Shown here: piece by piece, positions 1 through 11,099 of the stretch | Numbering within the stretch: position 1 is the stretch's first letter | Layout of the letters: every line of letters starts with the position of its first letter | The notes under the pieces: generated by a model | What the model was told of the DNA's origin: nothing | What the model saw: the letters and a program-made list of their open reading frames with translations, nothing else | Database searches by the model: none | NCBI GenBank assembly: GCA_034769895.1 | Contig: CM068367.1 | Coordinates: forward strand, 1,313,503,046-1,313,567,045 | DNA length: 64,000 nt | Direction of reading: 5' to 3' | DNA from: Magicicada septendecula | Taxonomy: Eukaryota > Arthropoda > Insecta > Hemiptera > Cicadidae | Program-made: the position numbers and the translations under genes

Positions 1-1324
1 CTCAACAATTTTACTGGGACAAAGTTATGTTGTACCCATAGAGAAATATAAATTCATAGAAAGCGGGGAGAAAATAAAACTAAAACTACCGATTAGAGCG
101 GTGGTACTTCAAAGTAATAAGTATTAAAATGTTGTAGTAAGGGCGGTAGTTGTTCATAAAGACGACCTTGAGTTGACGCCTGTAAGACGGCTAAAATATG
201 AAAAAGTAACATAGCGGACGAACCGTCATAAAATTGTATTATTTTCAAGGGTGTCAGAAGGCTGCCCTAAGATTGTAAAAAGTTAAGTGCATCTAACAAA
301 GGAACCGTTAGATTAGACAGAGAGAGATGAGAGCGAGATGGAGATAGACGCTAAGTTTTCCCACTACGTTTACACGCACAAATAATTGACGAATAACAGA
401 AAGCGTCATTTTTTACGCGGGATGTTTTCACTAGACAGATTGGGTAAATTTGAAATTAGCGGTATGTCAGACCAATCGGCGTGTATTTTGTAGATAGTTG
501 GTGAGGGTAGTTCGAAGCAATGTATAAAAAACGAAGTGGTAGGAAGTTAAGTTAGTCTACGGAGAGATTACACTTAAATGACTCGTATCTAGTGTGTTAA
601 GAAATTTGTCGATAATTTAAATAAAATATTCTTCAATCGCATCGAAAAGTCAGTTATGGTAACGCGATATTGAGCATTGTGGAAGCCACATATTATAAAC
701 ACTTAATAATCGTTTACAAGAATAATGTTCAGAGAAATTAGAGAAGATAAATTAAAATCGAGTAACATATCCAAGTTTTACTTAATACAGCATCAACCGT
801 TGAATGTTGAAATACATCGCTAAATCTAATGTGTTAAACATCACAGTGTGGGACAGTCGGTCGAGATTTGTTATCAATCCAGTGTTGGACGCACTTAGCT
901 TTAATAAGAATATACTGTGTATTCAACAAGTGTATTAGTATACAGCACGTGTGTAGTTACCACTAAGTTATCTAAGTGAATGGTGTAATACCTGTGAAAG
1001 GAGTGTATAAAGTAGTGCAAAACTAACAAGGATAACTGCTCAACGATTAACGTTGGACGACCAGCCTGGAACCTGGTTATTAAAAACTTACTTAATAACA
1101 GTCAACTGTGTTTATTTATTACTGGCGCCGTGGGATAATTCTTAAGAGTCGGTACACTAAAGTAAGTGTGACATTCTGTTGCTGATAATTAGTACGTTAT
1201 AAATATTAAGATTGTCATTGAGTAAATTAGCTTGATAACTCTTACTTTGCACATGCTCGTAGGCCAAGTGTAGTATGAATAATAAACGTGAAATTTTATT
1301 AAGGCCTATTTAAAGTGTATTATA
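1..1324 (+). repeat. 5' LTR of a Ty3/Gypsy element, left end outside window
   Basis: The sequence from base 1 matches the block starting at 7530 with only scattered substitutions, and the match runs to about 1324/9095. That defines a long terminal repeat of about 1.6 kb whose first 20-odd bases lie off the window. A TATA-like string lies near 526 and AATAAA strings near 619 and 1280; these are possible promoter and polyadenylation signals, not demonstrated. Compared with the 3' LTR, this copy lacks one 225-bp block (8612-8836 there). Confidence 0.88.
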
Positions 1325-1327
1325 TTC

Positions 1328-1345
1328 TGTCGCCCGGAACGTGGG
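1328..1345 (+). other. Putative tRNA primer-binding site
   Basis: Directly after the LTR homology ends (1324) comes TGTCGCCCGGAACGTGGG. This resembles the TGGCGCC-type 18-base primer-binding sites complementary to a tRNA 3' end that lie just inside a 5' LTR. The tRNA was not identified. A second TGGCGCC string near 1122 lies inside the LTR homology, so it is less likely to be the site. Confidence 0.45.
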
Positions 1346-1417
1346 ACTATTGAGTCACTAATAGTAAAGTAAGAATAAAATAGAATTAAGAATAACAATA
1401 ATATAAGACATAGTTGT

Positions 1418-3037
1418 ATGATTACACGCAGTAAGAGTAGGAAAAACAAAAACACACAGAACAACACTAACGAAGTAGACAATAACATGAATACAGAAAC
1501 AACAGCCCACGACAGCGAAATGGAGTTCGATATAAACAATCAGCTAGGAGACCTCAGATGCTCGCACACATTTCAATGGGGAATCAAGAGTCAGGGACGC
1601 GGGGACAGAACGACGAAAATCCAGGAACACAAGAGATTACACAACAAACACTAGTAGAGGTTAGAGAGAGACCGGTATATCAGACATTACCAGAGACAGA
1701 CAAAGACACCGATATATATACAATACTCCAACGACTGTTATAACAAACACAACGAATTGAAGAACAATCGAAAGAAACAAAAAAACAGGCGGAAAAAACA
1801 GCACGACAGATAGCACAGCAAGCGACACAATGAAAACAACACGAACAAAAATTAGAACAACCGTTACAACAAATGCAAAAACAAATACAACAAAATCAGC
1901 ACAAATCCACAAGCAAAATATGGAACTAAGGAACGAAGTAACCATGCAACTTAATCAAGAAAAAACAAATAACCAAAATTTTCTCCAGAAGTTTAGAATA
2001 GACACTGATAATAAGATCCAAGAAAATTGTGATAAGATTAATACCGAGGTTAGTGCCAATACAAAACAACAGATTAAAGAGCTTGATGAAAAGTACAATA
2101 ATAACTTTAAAATAATTACTGAAACAGTAAGTGTAAACAATAAAAGATGTGCAGATAACACGGTAGCTATAAATGAATTGAAGGTTGAAAAACTAAAAGA
2201 GTTGGAAACTAAAATTGATAGCAAGTCTGACGAGACCCACCTTAAGTTACAACAAATACAATGGGAAGTCAGAACTAAATTAGCGTCAATAAGCAACACA
2301 CCATGTAGTCGGAGCATGACGAATGAAAAAAATTAAAGACATAAAATATAATGGTATGGGTGATTTCCCGAATGGAATTTATTAAAGAATTGAACGACAT
2401 ATACAGAGAACATTATCAAGATGCTGGAAACGTCACATGGATAGCGAGACATCTTGAAGGAAAGGCAGCAGTGTGGTGGAGACTAGTAAAAGATAGCATT
2501 ACCAACTTCGTTGATTTCACTGACGCATTTATCAATAAATACTGGAATGATGTCATTCAAGAGAGAGTAAGAAATGAACTGGAGTTCGGAACGTATCACG
2601 CAGAGAATGGAATGAACATGATCCAGTACTTAGAGCGTAAACTATTAGAAAACTGCCAATTAATTCCGCCAATACCAGATAAATATTTAATTAGGAAAAT
2701 TTCTAAACATTATCCACACGAAGTACAAGTTGCAATAATTACTCGTGGTGTAGTTACAATCGATGACTTCGAGCAAGTATTGCTAGAATTTATGAGTTTG
2801 AGAAATGACACGAGGGAAGCGAACCGAGTGTATTATGGAGAGCGCAAGCCGTGGGCGCGGGGTGAAGTGGAGAGAGAGCGACCAGCTGAACAAGGGCGCG
2901 CCAACGAAAGTGAAACTAGGTCATCTACGCAACACTACCCCAAGAGGCAAAACAGGTTTAAGACTGAAAACGACTCTATTCCGTCGACCAGCAATGCAAA
3001 TAGTAACAAAAGTAATACCGCTATGCCAAAAAACTAG
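1418..3037 (+). pseudogene. Gypsy gag remnant
   Basis: The gag polyprotein forms the retrotransposon particle. The region is split into several frames. 1418-1743 encodes a polar N-terminal part in two frames. 1830-2336 is Q/N/K-rich with heptad-like spacing, a probable coiled coil. 2351-3037 holds the capsid-like domain with KAAVWW followed by regularly spaced aromatic residues and a basic tail from about residue 155 of that frame. In-frame stops and small indels separate the parts. No CCHC zinc knuckle is visible. The Gag assignment comes from the KAAVWW/ALEY-like pattern and from its position upstream of the protease. Confidence 0.75.
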
Positions 3038-3407
3038 ATAAGCTATGTAAATACGAAATAGACTTAAGTACTATTAATAAATGTATTAACACTACCTTTC
3101 TAGATTTAAGAGATGATTTAATAGTTAATGATGATGTCAACGTAATATGTCGAGTTAACAAATGTCCGGAGGTAAGAACACGTTGAATGGGGTGCCTACG
3201 TATGCCTTGGTAGACACTGGGAGCCAGGTAAACGCCATCTCAGAACAGTGGTTCAGGAACAATAAGAGGGAGTTGGGGAATTTAGAAATGTTAAAATTGT
3301 TAAATACCGTAATTAAGGGTGCGACCGGCAATAAGTCAAAAAGGGTCACGCAACAAATTTTGTTAACTATCCAGATCGGAAGTTTAGAAGTCGATAGTGT
3401 CTTTGTA

Positions 3408-3630
3408 TTTCTTTTATGAATTTGCTAACTGCTATAATTTTTTATTGTTCGACTAAGCTTTTCATCATTACTGACATCTTCAGGTCTTAAACAACGAAGA
3501 TCATCGTTGTTTAAGACCTGAAGATGTCAGTAATGACGAAAAGCTTAGTCGAACAATACAAAATTATAGCAGTTAGCAAATTCATAAAAGAAATAGTAAG
3601 GATGGCTGCTAATTTAAACAATACGAAGAA
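3408..3630. mobile_element. Fold-back element F1, 223 bp, 11-bp TSD
   Basis: Arms at 3406-3497 and 3504-3595 are reverse complements over 92 bp with about two mismatches, around a 6-base loop. A unique tail (3596-3630) ends in AACAATACGAAG. Flanking copies of GTGTCTTTGTA (3397-3407 and 3631-3641) are an exact 11-bp target-site duplication inside the Gypsy protease. The arm sequence recurs as a single arm at 15306-15416. Length, TSD and the asymmetric tail argue for a target-primed or Penelope-like origin rather than a cut-and-paste MITE. Confidence 0.88.
3515..3550 (+). ncRNA. Hammerhead-ribozyme-like motif in F1
   Basis: Reading along the right arm: GAC, CTGAAGA (core CUGANGA), one extra T, then GTCA-GTAA-TGAC (4-bp stem II with GUAA loop), GAAA (core), AGCT (palindromic mini stem III), TTA (NUH cleavage triplet) and GTC, which pairs with the first GAC as stem I. 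All three stems can be drawn. The extra T between the core and stem II departs from the consensus. The other arm carries the same motif on the minus strand with one base change. Activity is unproven. Confidence 0.4.
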
Positions 3631-3680
3631 GTGTCTTTGTAGTTGTACCAGAATTAATAAAAGACTGTATATTAGGCGTG

Positions 3681-4013
3681 CAACATTTGGAGGCGACTGC
3701 ATAATTGAGAGTTGTACGAAAGGTTTAAAGATCTTCCGATCGTGCAACTCATACAAATTAACAGATTGTGTTGGGCTGGTCACGTGCAGAGAATGGCGGA
3801 GGATAGAATCCCAAAAAGAGTGATGAATTATTTGCCGATGGGAAGGAGAAGGAAGGGAAGACCACGTACAAGATGGCTGGACCAGGTTGGTAAGGAGGCA
3901 GTGAGGCTGGGTGCAGCAAACTGGTGGACATTGGCTGGGAGTAGAGACCAGTGGGGAAGATTTCTTTTGGAGGCCAGGGCCCGGACTGGGCTGTAGCGCC
4001 GAGGATGTATGTA
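3681..4013 (+). mobile_element. 5'-truncated LINE 3' end nested in Gypsy protease
   Basis: The frame at about 3712-3996 encodes WAGHVQRM, then GRPRTRW, then QWGRFLLEARARTGL and a stop, the typical extreme C-terminus of many non-LTR retrotransposon reverse-transcriptase proteins. The 3' end is a GTAT repeat. The target TGTATATTAGGCGTG (3666-3680) is repeated with one mismatch at 4014-4028, a 15-bp TSD consistent with target-primed reverse transcription. Severely 5'-truncated; the clade was not determined. Confidence 0.85.
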
Positions 4014-4028
4014 TGTATATTAGGTGTG

Positions 4029-5547
4029 GGATTATTGGATGAAAATGGGTGTGTGATTGACCTGAACAACAAACGATTAATAATTCAGGGAGATCAAAAC
4101 CAGGAAGGAACCACAGCAGAGATACTACGAGTAGAACTCTCATCTGCCAGTGAAGATATCGAAGGATTGATTGAACAGAAGGTGCAAGCTATCAGAGAGA
4201 TAACCGATGCTGAACGGAGCGAGCTACAACATATTTTAATGGAAAATAAAACGTTATTACGAGATACGCCAGGTAGAATTAACACATATCAGCATAGATT
4301 TGAAGTTACTGATCGGACACCGTACTGTCAGATAGGATGGCCGATTCCAATGAGATACAAGGAGGGAGTGAAGGCAGAAATCCAGAAGATGGAGGCGCAT
4401 AGTATCATTGAAAGGGCCCAGAGTCCATACATCAACCCTATGGTCACTGTCATAAAAAAGGACCAGACGGTTAGATTATGTTTGGATGCCCGTAAACTAA
4501 ATTCAGTAACAATTCCGGACCATGAGGGAGCCATTCCAATTAATGAGATACTGGCAAAATGTGGGAACATTAAAGTCATGTCCACAATTGACCTCCGTAG
4601 CTCATTTTGGCAAATTCCATTGCATCAGGAATGTAGAGATTTTACTGGGTTTTTGTACGAGGGCAAGTGCTATCGGTACACAGTGACGCCGTTCAGACTG
4701 AAGACTAGCCTAGCAAGTTTAACTCGTGGGTTGGACCGGGTATTATCGGAAGAAGTGAAGGCAGTTACTATCTTATATGTAGATGACTGCCTATGTATCT
4801 CGGATAGCGTGGAAGAGCACCTATGACACTTAAAATTGTTACTATGTGATATAAAACAAGCCAATTTAACTATCAACTTCAACAAATCACAACTGTTTCG
4901 TAAGGAGATTGATTATTTAGGATATCGCTTAACAACAGAGGGTATTACCGCCGCACCGGATAAGATAAGAGCCATTCGAGAGTTTTGGAAGCCAAAGAAT
5001 CAAGAACAACTCAAAGGGTTTCTGGGCTTAACCAACTTTTATAACAGATTCACAAATAAATACGCCGAGGCTACGCAACCGTTACTAAACCTATTAAAAA
5101 AGGATACCACGTTTAAATGGACTAAGGAAATGGACCAGCATTTTGAAAAGGTCAAGGAATTATTTATCGAAGCAGTGGTTCTTAAGCATCCTGACCCAGC
5201 AAGCGTTTTTACCTACAAACGGATGCGAGTCACTATGCGCTGGGAGGACAGCTTTACCAACTAGACGAGAATAACGACATCGGAGTGGTCGCATTTACAA
5301 GCCGCGTGGTATGGGGAGCTGAGCGTAATTACTTCACTACAGAATTAGAGCTACTGAGTGTCGTCCACTGTTTACAGAAATTTAGGACATACGTACTGGG
5401 TAAGCCTCTAACGATAATCACAGACAACAAGGCATTAATTTTCATAAAAAAATGTCACTTAAATAATTCCCGCATAACGCGATGGATCCTCGCAATACAG
5501 GAATATGATTTTTTGACATTATTCATTGTAAGGGGTGAGATAACATC
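4029..5547 (+). pseudogene. Gypsy reverse transcriptase and RNase H remnant
   Basis: The frame from about 4029 encodes a Ty3/Gypsy reverse transcriptase with STIDLRSSFWQIPL and the catalytic YVDD (about 4770-4790). A TGA stop at about 4824 lies where an Arg codon is expected, so a C-to-T change is likely. The thumb/connection follows in the same frame (FLGLTNFYNRF, 4836-5210). A frameshift near 5210 moves the RNase H (FTSRV...ELELLSVV...ITDNKALIF) into another frame (5285-5563), and a second shift near 5540 joins it to the integrase frame. The protein would have made DNA from element RNA and removed the RNA strand. Non-functional here. Confidence 0.9.
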
Positions 5548-6873
5548 GTGGCAGATATCCTGAGCAGACATCCTGAAGACATGGACGAGGAGCAACCAAT
5601 CGATCGAACCGAAGAATTAGAGATAAATCTTATCAACATCCGTATTAGTAAGGAGGCCAAGGAGCAGCTCAAGAACATAAAAGGTTATCAACTAGCAGAC
5701 ACGAAATTGAAGCGAATTATCGACTTAATACAAGCAAATAAGCAACATAAACTTGCCCAAAAATACATTTGGCACAATGAGAAGTTATACCACAAGGAAA
5801 AGGGGATATGGAAACTCATGTTGACCGAGGAACTATGCCGCAACATGATTTATGAACTACATCAGGGATTCAGTCACGTGGGGAATCGGCGTACTTATCA
5901 CCTATTCAAAGAAAATTTCACGGGGGACTCAATCAACAAGATCACGAAATTAATTACAAAAACTTGTCAAACTTGCCAGAAAAGCAAGGATCATTTTAAA
6001 CGAATGGTAGGCAAAACGCAACCTGTTATACCCAAAAACAAGAGCGAACTAATTAGCATTGACTACTATGGACCATTACCGGTGTCTACAGGCAAGGTCA
6101 GGTACATACTAACTATGATCGACAACTTTACCAAATATGTAAAATTATATAAATTAAGGCAAGCCACCACGACCGCCACTATAAATAAAATTAAGTTATA
6201 TTGTGGAGAAATGGGAAAGCCGTTAGCAATTTTAACTGTCAACGGTACCCAGTTCACCAGTCAACGATGGACCACAGCATTGACGGAAATGAGTATTAAA
6301 CCAAAATATACCGCAATTCGCAATCCGTGCACTAATTTGGCCAAAAGGATCAATAGACAATTAGGCAATATGTTTAGGGCATTGACATCCGAAAAACAGG
6401 CAAAATGGGCACAATTTCTAAATCTAATTGAAGCATGTATTAATCAAACGCACCACGAAACTATTGAAACCACCCCGTACGAGGCACAGTGGGGAAGAAA
6501 ACCGGAACGTGATTGGACCAAGTATATCGCCAGGGAAATGATGCCGACAAGCCAGCCAATTAACTACCACAATATTTACTTGTGCATAAAATAAAAAGGA
6601 GAGAAGAGGACCGATCAAATCAACGCTACCCATCAAATCACAAGATTCCAAATAGGAGATAAGGTGTTGCTACGTGCGTATCCAATATCCGATCTCAATA
6701 AGAAAATGATAGGGAAGTTTTGTAATTTATTCAAGGGACCATTTAAAATAACGAAGGAACTCGGAACAGCAACCTACCAGCTAGAAGACGCGCAACTACC
6801 AGGATGTATCCGGGGAAATTTTAATATACGGCAATTAAAACCCTATTATGAGCAATGCTACAATTGCTATTAA
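5548..6873 (+). pseudogene. Gypsy integrase remnant
   Basis: The frame runs to a TAA at 6592-6594 and continues in the same frame at 6664-6873. The N-terminal HHCC zinc finger is present (HQGFSHVGNRRTYH...CQTCQK). The catalytic core keeps its first Asp (SIDYYGPLP). The second Asp position reads Val (LTVNGTQF) and the catalytic Glu position reads Lys (NLAKRINRQ), so two of three DDE residues are lost. The C-terminal part has an LFKGPF motif of the GPY/F module. It would have inserted element DNA into the host genome; it is dead in this copy. Confidence 0.9.
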
Positions 6874-7506
6874 TTGCTACAATTTCTAATTAGCTAGCAA
6901 TTGCTACAATATTATAATTGCTACACACACGAACACTGACACAACACATCTACTAAAACAGATTGTAATAGCACACAAATGTCTATGTACCGTACGTGAT
7001 AGTTGTAAGAGATTATAATACTGTTGTAATGATAGGATGAACTTTGTTAATTACTCAACTGTATAATAATTCCAAAAGGTATTAGCATAATTGTTATAGA
7101 TTTACTACATTATAAAATGGGTTAAGGGAAACTAGAACGTAAACAAACACTAAGGTGGAATGCCATTGTAAAACGGTGTGTTAGAATGAAAGTGAAAGGG
7201 GGACCGAATATCCTAGCCCAGTAGTTTGACCAGTTGCCAAGGGAGGGGCGGAGAGTTGTTTGTAAACAAACATTGAAATGCCGTTGACACTTAGGGTACA
7301 ACTACAAGTAGTAGTAGATAATGTTACGATGTTGTAAATTTAAATTAGATCTATTTAATATAAAGTGATGTATAAACAAGTGTATATTCTAGCAAATTGT
7401 TAGACTAATCGTTGATAGTAGAAGATAATTAGAGTGGAATTAGGGACGCGTCAATAGAATCAATTCCAAATTTTAATATAAAATTTGACATAATTCTATT
7501 GGGGGA
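6874..7506 (+). other. Gypsy 3' non-coding region and polypurine tract
   Basis: About 630 bp between the integrase end and the 3' LTR with no open frame of note. It starts with several AATTGCTAC repeats (6860-6930). A short G-rich string (TTGGGGGA, about 7499-7506) just before the LTR start is the likely plus-strand primer tract. Confidence 0.55.
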
Positions 7507-9095
7507 TGATATAACATAAAAATTGCACTCTCAACAATTTTACGGGGACAAAGTTATGTTGTACCCATAGAGAAATATAAATTCGTAGAAAGTGGGGAGA
7601 AAATAAAACTAAAACTACCAATTAGAGCGGTGGTACTTCAAAGTAATAAGTATTAAAATGTTGTAGTAAGGGTGGTAGTTGTCCATAAAGATGACCTTGA
7701 GTTGACGCCTGTAAGACGGCTAAAATATGAAAAAGTAACATAGTGGACGAACCATCATAAAATTGTATTATTTTCAAGGGTGTCAGAAGGCTGCCCTAAG
7801 ATTGTAAAAAGTTAAGTGCATCTAACAAAGGAACCGTTAGATTAGACAGAGAGAGATGAGAGCGAGATGGAGATAGACGCTAAGTTTTCCCACTACGTTT
7901 ACACGCGCAAATAATTGACGAATAACGGAAAGCGTCATTTTTTACGCGGGACGTTTTCACTAGACAGATTGGGTAAATTTGAAATTAGCGGTATGTCAGA
8001 CCAATCAGCGTGTATTTTGTAGATAGTTGGTGAGGGTAGTTCGAAGCAATGTATAAAAAACGAAGTGGTAGGAAGTTAAATTAGTCTACGGAGAAATTAC
8101 ACTTAAATGACTCGTATCTAGTGTGTTAAGAAATTTGTCGATAATTTAAATAAATATTCTTCAATCGCAACGAAAAGTCAGTTACGGTAATGCGATATTG
8201 AGCATTGTGGAAGCTACATATTATAAACACTTAATAACTTAATAATCGTTTACAAGAATAATGTTCAGAGAAATTAGAGAAGATAAATTAAAATCGAGTA
8301 ACATATCCAAGTTTTACTTAATACAGCATCAATCGTTGAATGTCGAAATACATCGCTAAATCTAATGTGTTAAACATCACAGTATGGGACAGTTGGTCGA
8401 GATTTGTTATCAGTCCGGTGTTGGATGCACTTAGCTTTAATAAGAATATACTGTGTATTCAACAAGTGTATTAGTATACAGCACGTGTGTAGTTACCACT
8501 AAGTTATCTAAGTGAATGGTGTAATACCTGTGAAAGGAGTGTATAAAGTAGTGCAAAACTAACAAGGATAACTGCTCAACGATCAACGTCGGACGACCAG
8601 CCTGGAACCTGTAGAATTGATGACATCGCGTCGCAGAATGAGATCAACATACAAGTAACTAATAAAATGAACACTCATTTTTACTCTTGCCTAGTAAACT
8701 TAAATGTATGTAAATCATATTTGGTGACTCAATAAGTCAAAGAATCCATAGCCAAGAAATAAGCACGAACAAATTTTATAGCAAAAATTATTAAAAGCAA
8801 TGATCTACAAATTTTGTAATATGTAAATACAAAGTAGTTATTAAAAACTTAATTAATAACAGTCAACTGTGTTTATTTATTACTGGCGCCCTGGGATAAT
8901 TCTTAAGAGTCGGTACACTAAAGTAAGTGTGACATTCTGTTGATGATAATTAGTATGTTATACATTGAGTAAATAAAGATTGTCATTGAGTAAATTAGCT
9001 TGATAAACTCTTACTTTGCACATGCTCATAGGCCAAGTGTAGTATGTATAATAGTAACGTGAAATTTTATTAAGGCCTATTTAAAGAGTATTATA
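7507..9095 (+). repeat. 3' LTR of the Gypsy element
   Basis: Homologous to 1-1324 from 7530 onward, ending at GTATTATA (9088-9095), where the flanks diverge. The start at about 7507 is inferred from the purine tract and is uncertain by a few bases. It contains a 225-bp block (8612-8836) absent from the 5' LTR and a few small indels. Confidence 0.88.
8612..8836. repeat. 225-bp block present only in the 3' LTR
   Basis: The 5' LTR reads straight from CCTG to GTTATTAAAA (about 1074-1080), whereas the 3' LTR has 225 extra bases between the same words. No terminal inverted repeats and no clear TSD are seen, so it may be an insertion here or a deletion in the 5' copy. Confidence 0.7.
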
Positions 9096-9819
9096 AACAT
9101 GACTATACAGATAATTCTCTTTAAAATAATATACAAGCTAGTTATGCTGTAATAACATTGGAAGTGTCCCAATATCCGTACCCACACTACATTTTCGATG
9201 TTTTGAATGTGCAATTGTATCGATATATTACGATGTGAAGAAGAATAAGTATACCAATTGTAAATTATTCTATTGTTTTCAATTGTTAATAACAACAACA
9301 CCTTTTTTCTTAGTGGTTGAACCATTAAGAATACCCTATCGTAATATGGGCAAAAAGTTGTGTATTAAGAAAAATGCAACAACATGTGTTAAATCGAAAA
9401 AGAGTGTTGCTAGTATTTCTTTTTGATTTCGTGAAACAGTGGCCATCATTTTTCTTACACACGGTGTTTGTTTAAAAGTTTGGCTTTTAGGGATGATGAA
9501 TGGACCATTGCATTGATTCAGTATTTGTTAAGTAAATTCACATTTCATCTTTACTCACTAATTGGAGAAAATTTATTTCCTTCATTTTCAGATTGCTGCA
9601 AACTTGTTTAATTAATTTCCACATGTTCTGTTTGTGAACATGTGAAGGCATTTTGAGCACCCATATGGGACACAATGTCTTGTAGCTTAGCTTTTCAGTT
9701 TCCGTGTCATGAATAAGTAAGCATGAGACCCAAGTTAATATAGTCAAAGGATAGAAATTTTGAACTTATGGTTTTCACAAACTTTTACACTACATTTTTT
9801 CCACCAAGTCATTTGATAA
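9096..9819. other. AT-rich stretch without recognisable feature
   Basis: Only short open frames with no recognisable domain on either strand. It lies downstream (minus-strand sense) of the DUF1397-like exons and could be intron or 3' flank of that gene. Confidence 0.4.
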
Positions 9820-10058
9820 CTAGTTATCATGGACAATGTTTTGTTTAAGCAAACAATTCCCTGTCTAACTTTACTGTCTCTCATCATATTGGGACCATAA
9901 ATCTTGCACAGAATTGTGTACTCCTTGTATTCAGCATCAGCACATTAAGACACAAGAATGTACAACAAGTGACTAAGTCACACTGCACCAAGACACATGA
10001 AATAAAACAATATGACATTGAAAGACTAAAAACTTTAAGTGAAAGGCAGTTAGCAGTT
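9820..10058. repeat. Direct repeat copy 1 (partner 11100-11332)
   Basis: About 239 bp matches 11100-11332 in the same orientation at roughly 90% by eye. On the minus strand both copies keep an open stretch (EYKEYT, CKIYGP, SKVRQG); in this copy it runs on past the repeat edge. The length difference between copies in this stretch is 6 bp, in frame. No family recognised. Confidence 0.85.
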
Positions 10059-10247
10059 AAAATGTAAAAGGCATAACTTTAATTTGACTTGATAATATAT
10101 ATAGATTTCTGTAAATACCATAATCAAAGAATAATCAGCTTCTATTGTTTAACATTTTATCAAATACCGGTACATATAGTTGGGTCTGTACCAAGATCAA
10201 TTTATATAAAAGTCAATTATTATATATATATATTGCAGACATTTTGC

Positions 10248-10302
10248 ATGTGTGTGTGTGTGTGTGTGTTCACACACACATATGCGCACACACACACACA
10301 CA
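10248..10302. repeat. TG/CA microsatellite
   Basis: A TG run followed by CA runs forms an imperfect palindromic dinucleotide tract, 18 bp beyond the splice donor of the exon at 10324-10466. Confidence 0.9.
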
Positions 10303-10323
10303 AATCTAAACGATGCTACTCAC

Positions 10324-10466
10324 CTTCTTGATAGCTTTTCATCGTACACAATTTGTGAATTGAATCCACTGGGCTTTCAACGGCTTTGTTAAACTCCTTT
10401 CGTCTTGTGTCCGTAAAACATTGTTCTGTGTACCTTTTTACACAGTCTACAAATCGTGTCCATGTT
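10324..10466 (-). CDS. 27-kDa hemolymph glycoprotein-like (DUF1397) internal exon
   Basis: On the minus strand, the acceptor TTGTTTAG precedes a 143-bp open exon and the donor GTGAGT follows it. The reading includes TRFVDCVKRYTEQC and ends KLCTMKSYQEG. Regular Cys spacing, the C-RY-C pattern and the K-LC-YQ end fit the DUF1397/27-kDa hemolymph glycoprotein family, secreted insect proteins of poorly known role. The exon starts with the last base of a split codon; the exon at 15056-15185 ends with the first two bases (CA), so the joint reads CAA (Gln) and the phases agree. The remaining Cys-rich exons would lie at lower coordinates and were not found. Family assignment is from pattern recognition only. 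Confidence 0.68.
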
Positions 10467-11099
10467 CTAAACAATAATATAGAAAAAGAGGTTATAAAAG
10501 TTGAACACGTTTAAAATATTTTCACATGGTTTAAGATTTTATATTTATATTTAGAAAATTCTAGTGCAGTTAATAATTTATATATAACTTTGTAGTGTAT
10601 ATAAAGTGTTACAATACATAAAGTGACAATAGCTATTAGATATTTGTGAAACTGGTATGGGTCATTCCATGTCAAGTGATTCTACTAATTAATAAAGTAA
10701 TAGAAAAAATGAAATAATATGGTTTACATAGGACATTTCTTCATATTCTCTGGCTGACCTTTTAAATAAAGAGGTCTTTAGCTACCTAACTGCCTTGTGA
10801 TCATCTACTGATGGCAGGTCATGTATTCGCACAGTGCTAATAAACTTATAAATGCAGTCATGATGTTATAACCTTACAACCATACCATTAGGCCATTCTG
10901 TTCACTTAAAACTTTCTAGGATACTTGGAAATTTTGGTTGCGTTTGTTCTATTTAAGTAGTTATATTTTCAGGTATTTGGGGGAAACAATAATAAAATGT
11001 TGGCTATTAAAATTTATACTTAACTAAATTAAAATTAAATTAGAAACAAAAATAAAATATTATGTCTGAAACATATTTACTTATTTTGGAATTGAGCTA

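Larger units (their letters stand above)
3162..3680 (+). pseudogene. Gypsy aspartic protease remnant, interrupted
   Basis: The frame from 3162 encodes ALVDTGSQVNAI, the D-T-G-S active-site loop of retropepsins, which cleave the Gag-Pol polyprotein. The frame runs to 3407, where a 223-bp fold-back element is inserted (3408-3630). The protease frame resumes at 3631 with a repeated 11-bp target (GTGTCTTTGTA), continues to about 3680, and is then broken again by a LINE insertion. The conserved LGV-like protease end reappears at about 4018-4040. The gene is destroyed twice, and the reading frame can be followed across both junctions. Confidence 0.85.
1..9095 (+). mobile_element. Degenerate Ty3/Gypsy LTR retrotransposon with nested insertions
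   Basis: The order LTR, gag, protease, reverse transcriptase, RNase H, integrase, LTR on the plus strand is the Ty3/Gypsy (Metaviridae) order. No envelope-like frame is visible between the integrase and the 3' LTR. Coding regions are broken by stops, frameshifts and two insertions (3408-3630 and 3681-4013), so this copy cannot be autonomous. The two LTRs differ at a few percent of sites by eye, so the insertion is not recent. The TSD cannot be tested because the left end lies outside the window. Confidence 0.93.

Noticed and set aside
1661-2317. Long hydrophobic minus-strand frames opposite gag
   Set aside because: They are shadows of the Gln/Asn/Lys-rich gag coding strand.
9077-9747. Minus-strand short frames considered as last exons of the DUF1397-like gene
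   Set aside because: No family-like cysteine pattern and no splice acceptor with the required phase could be identified.
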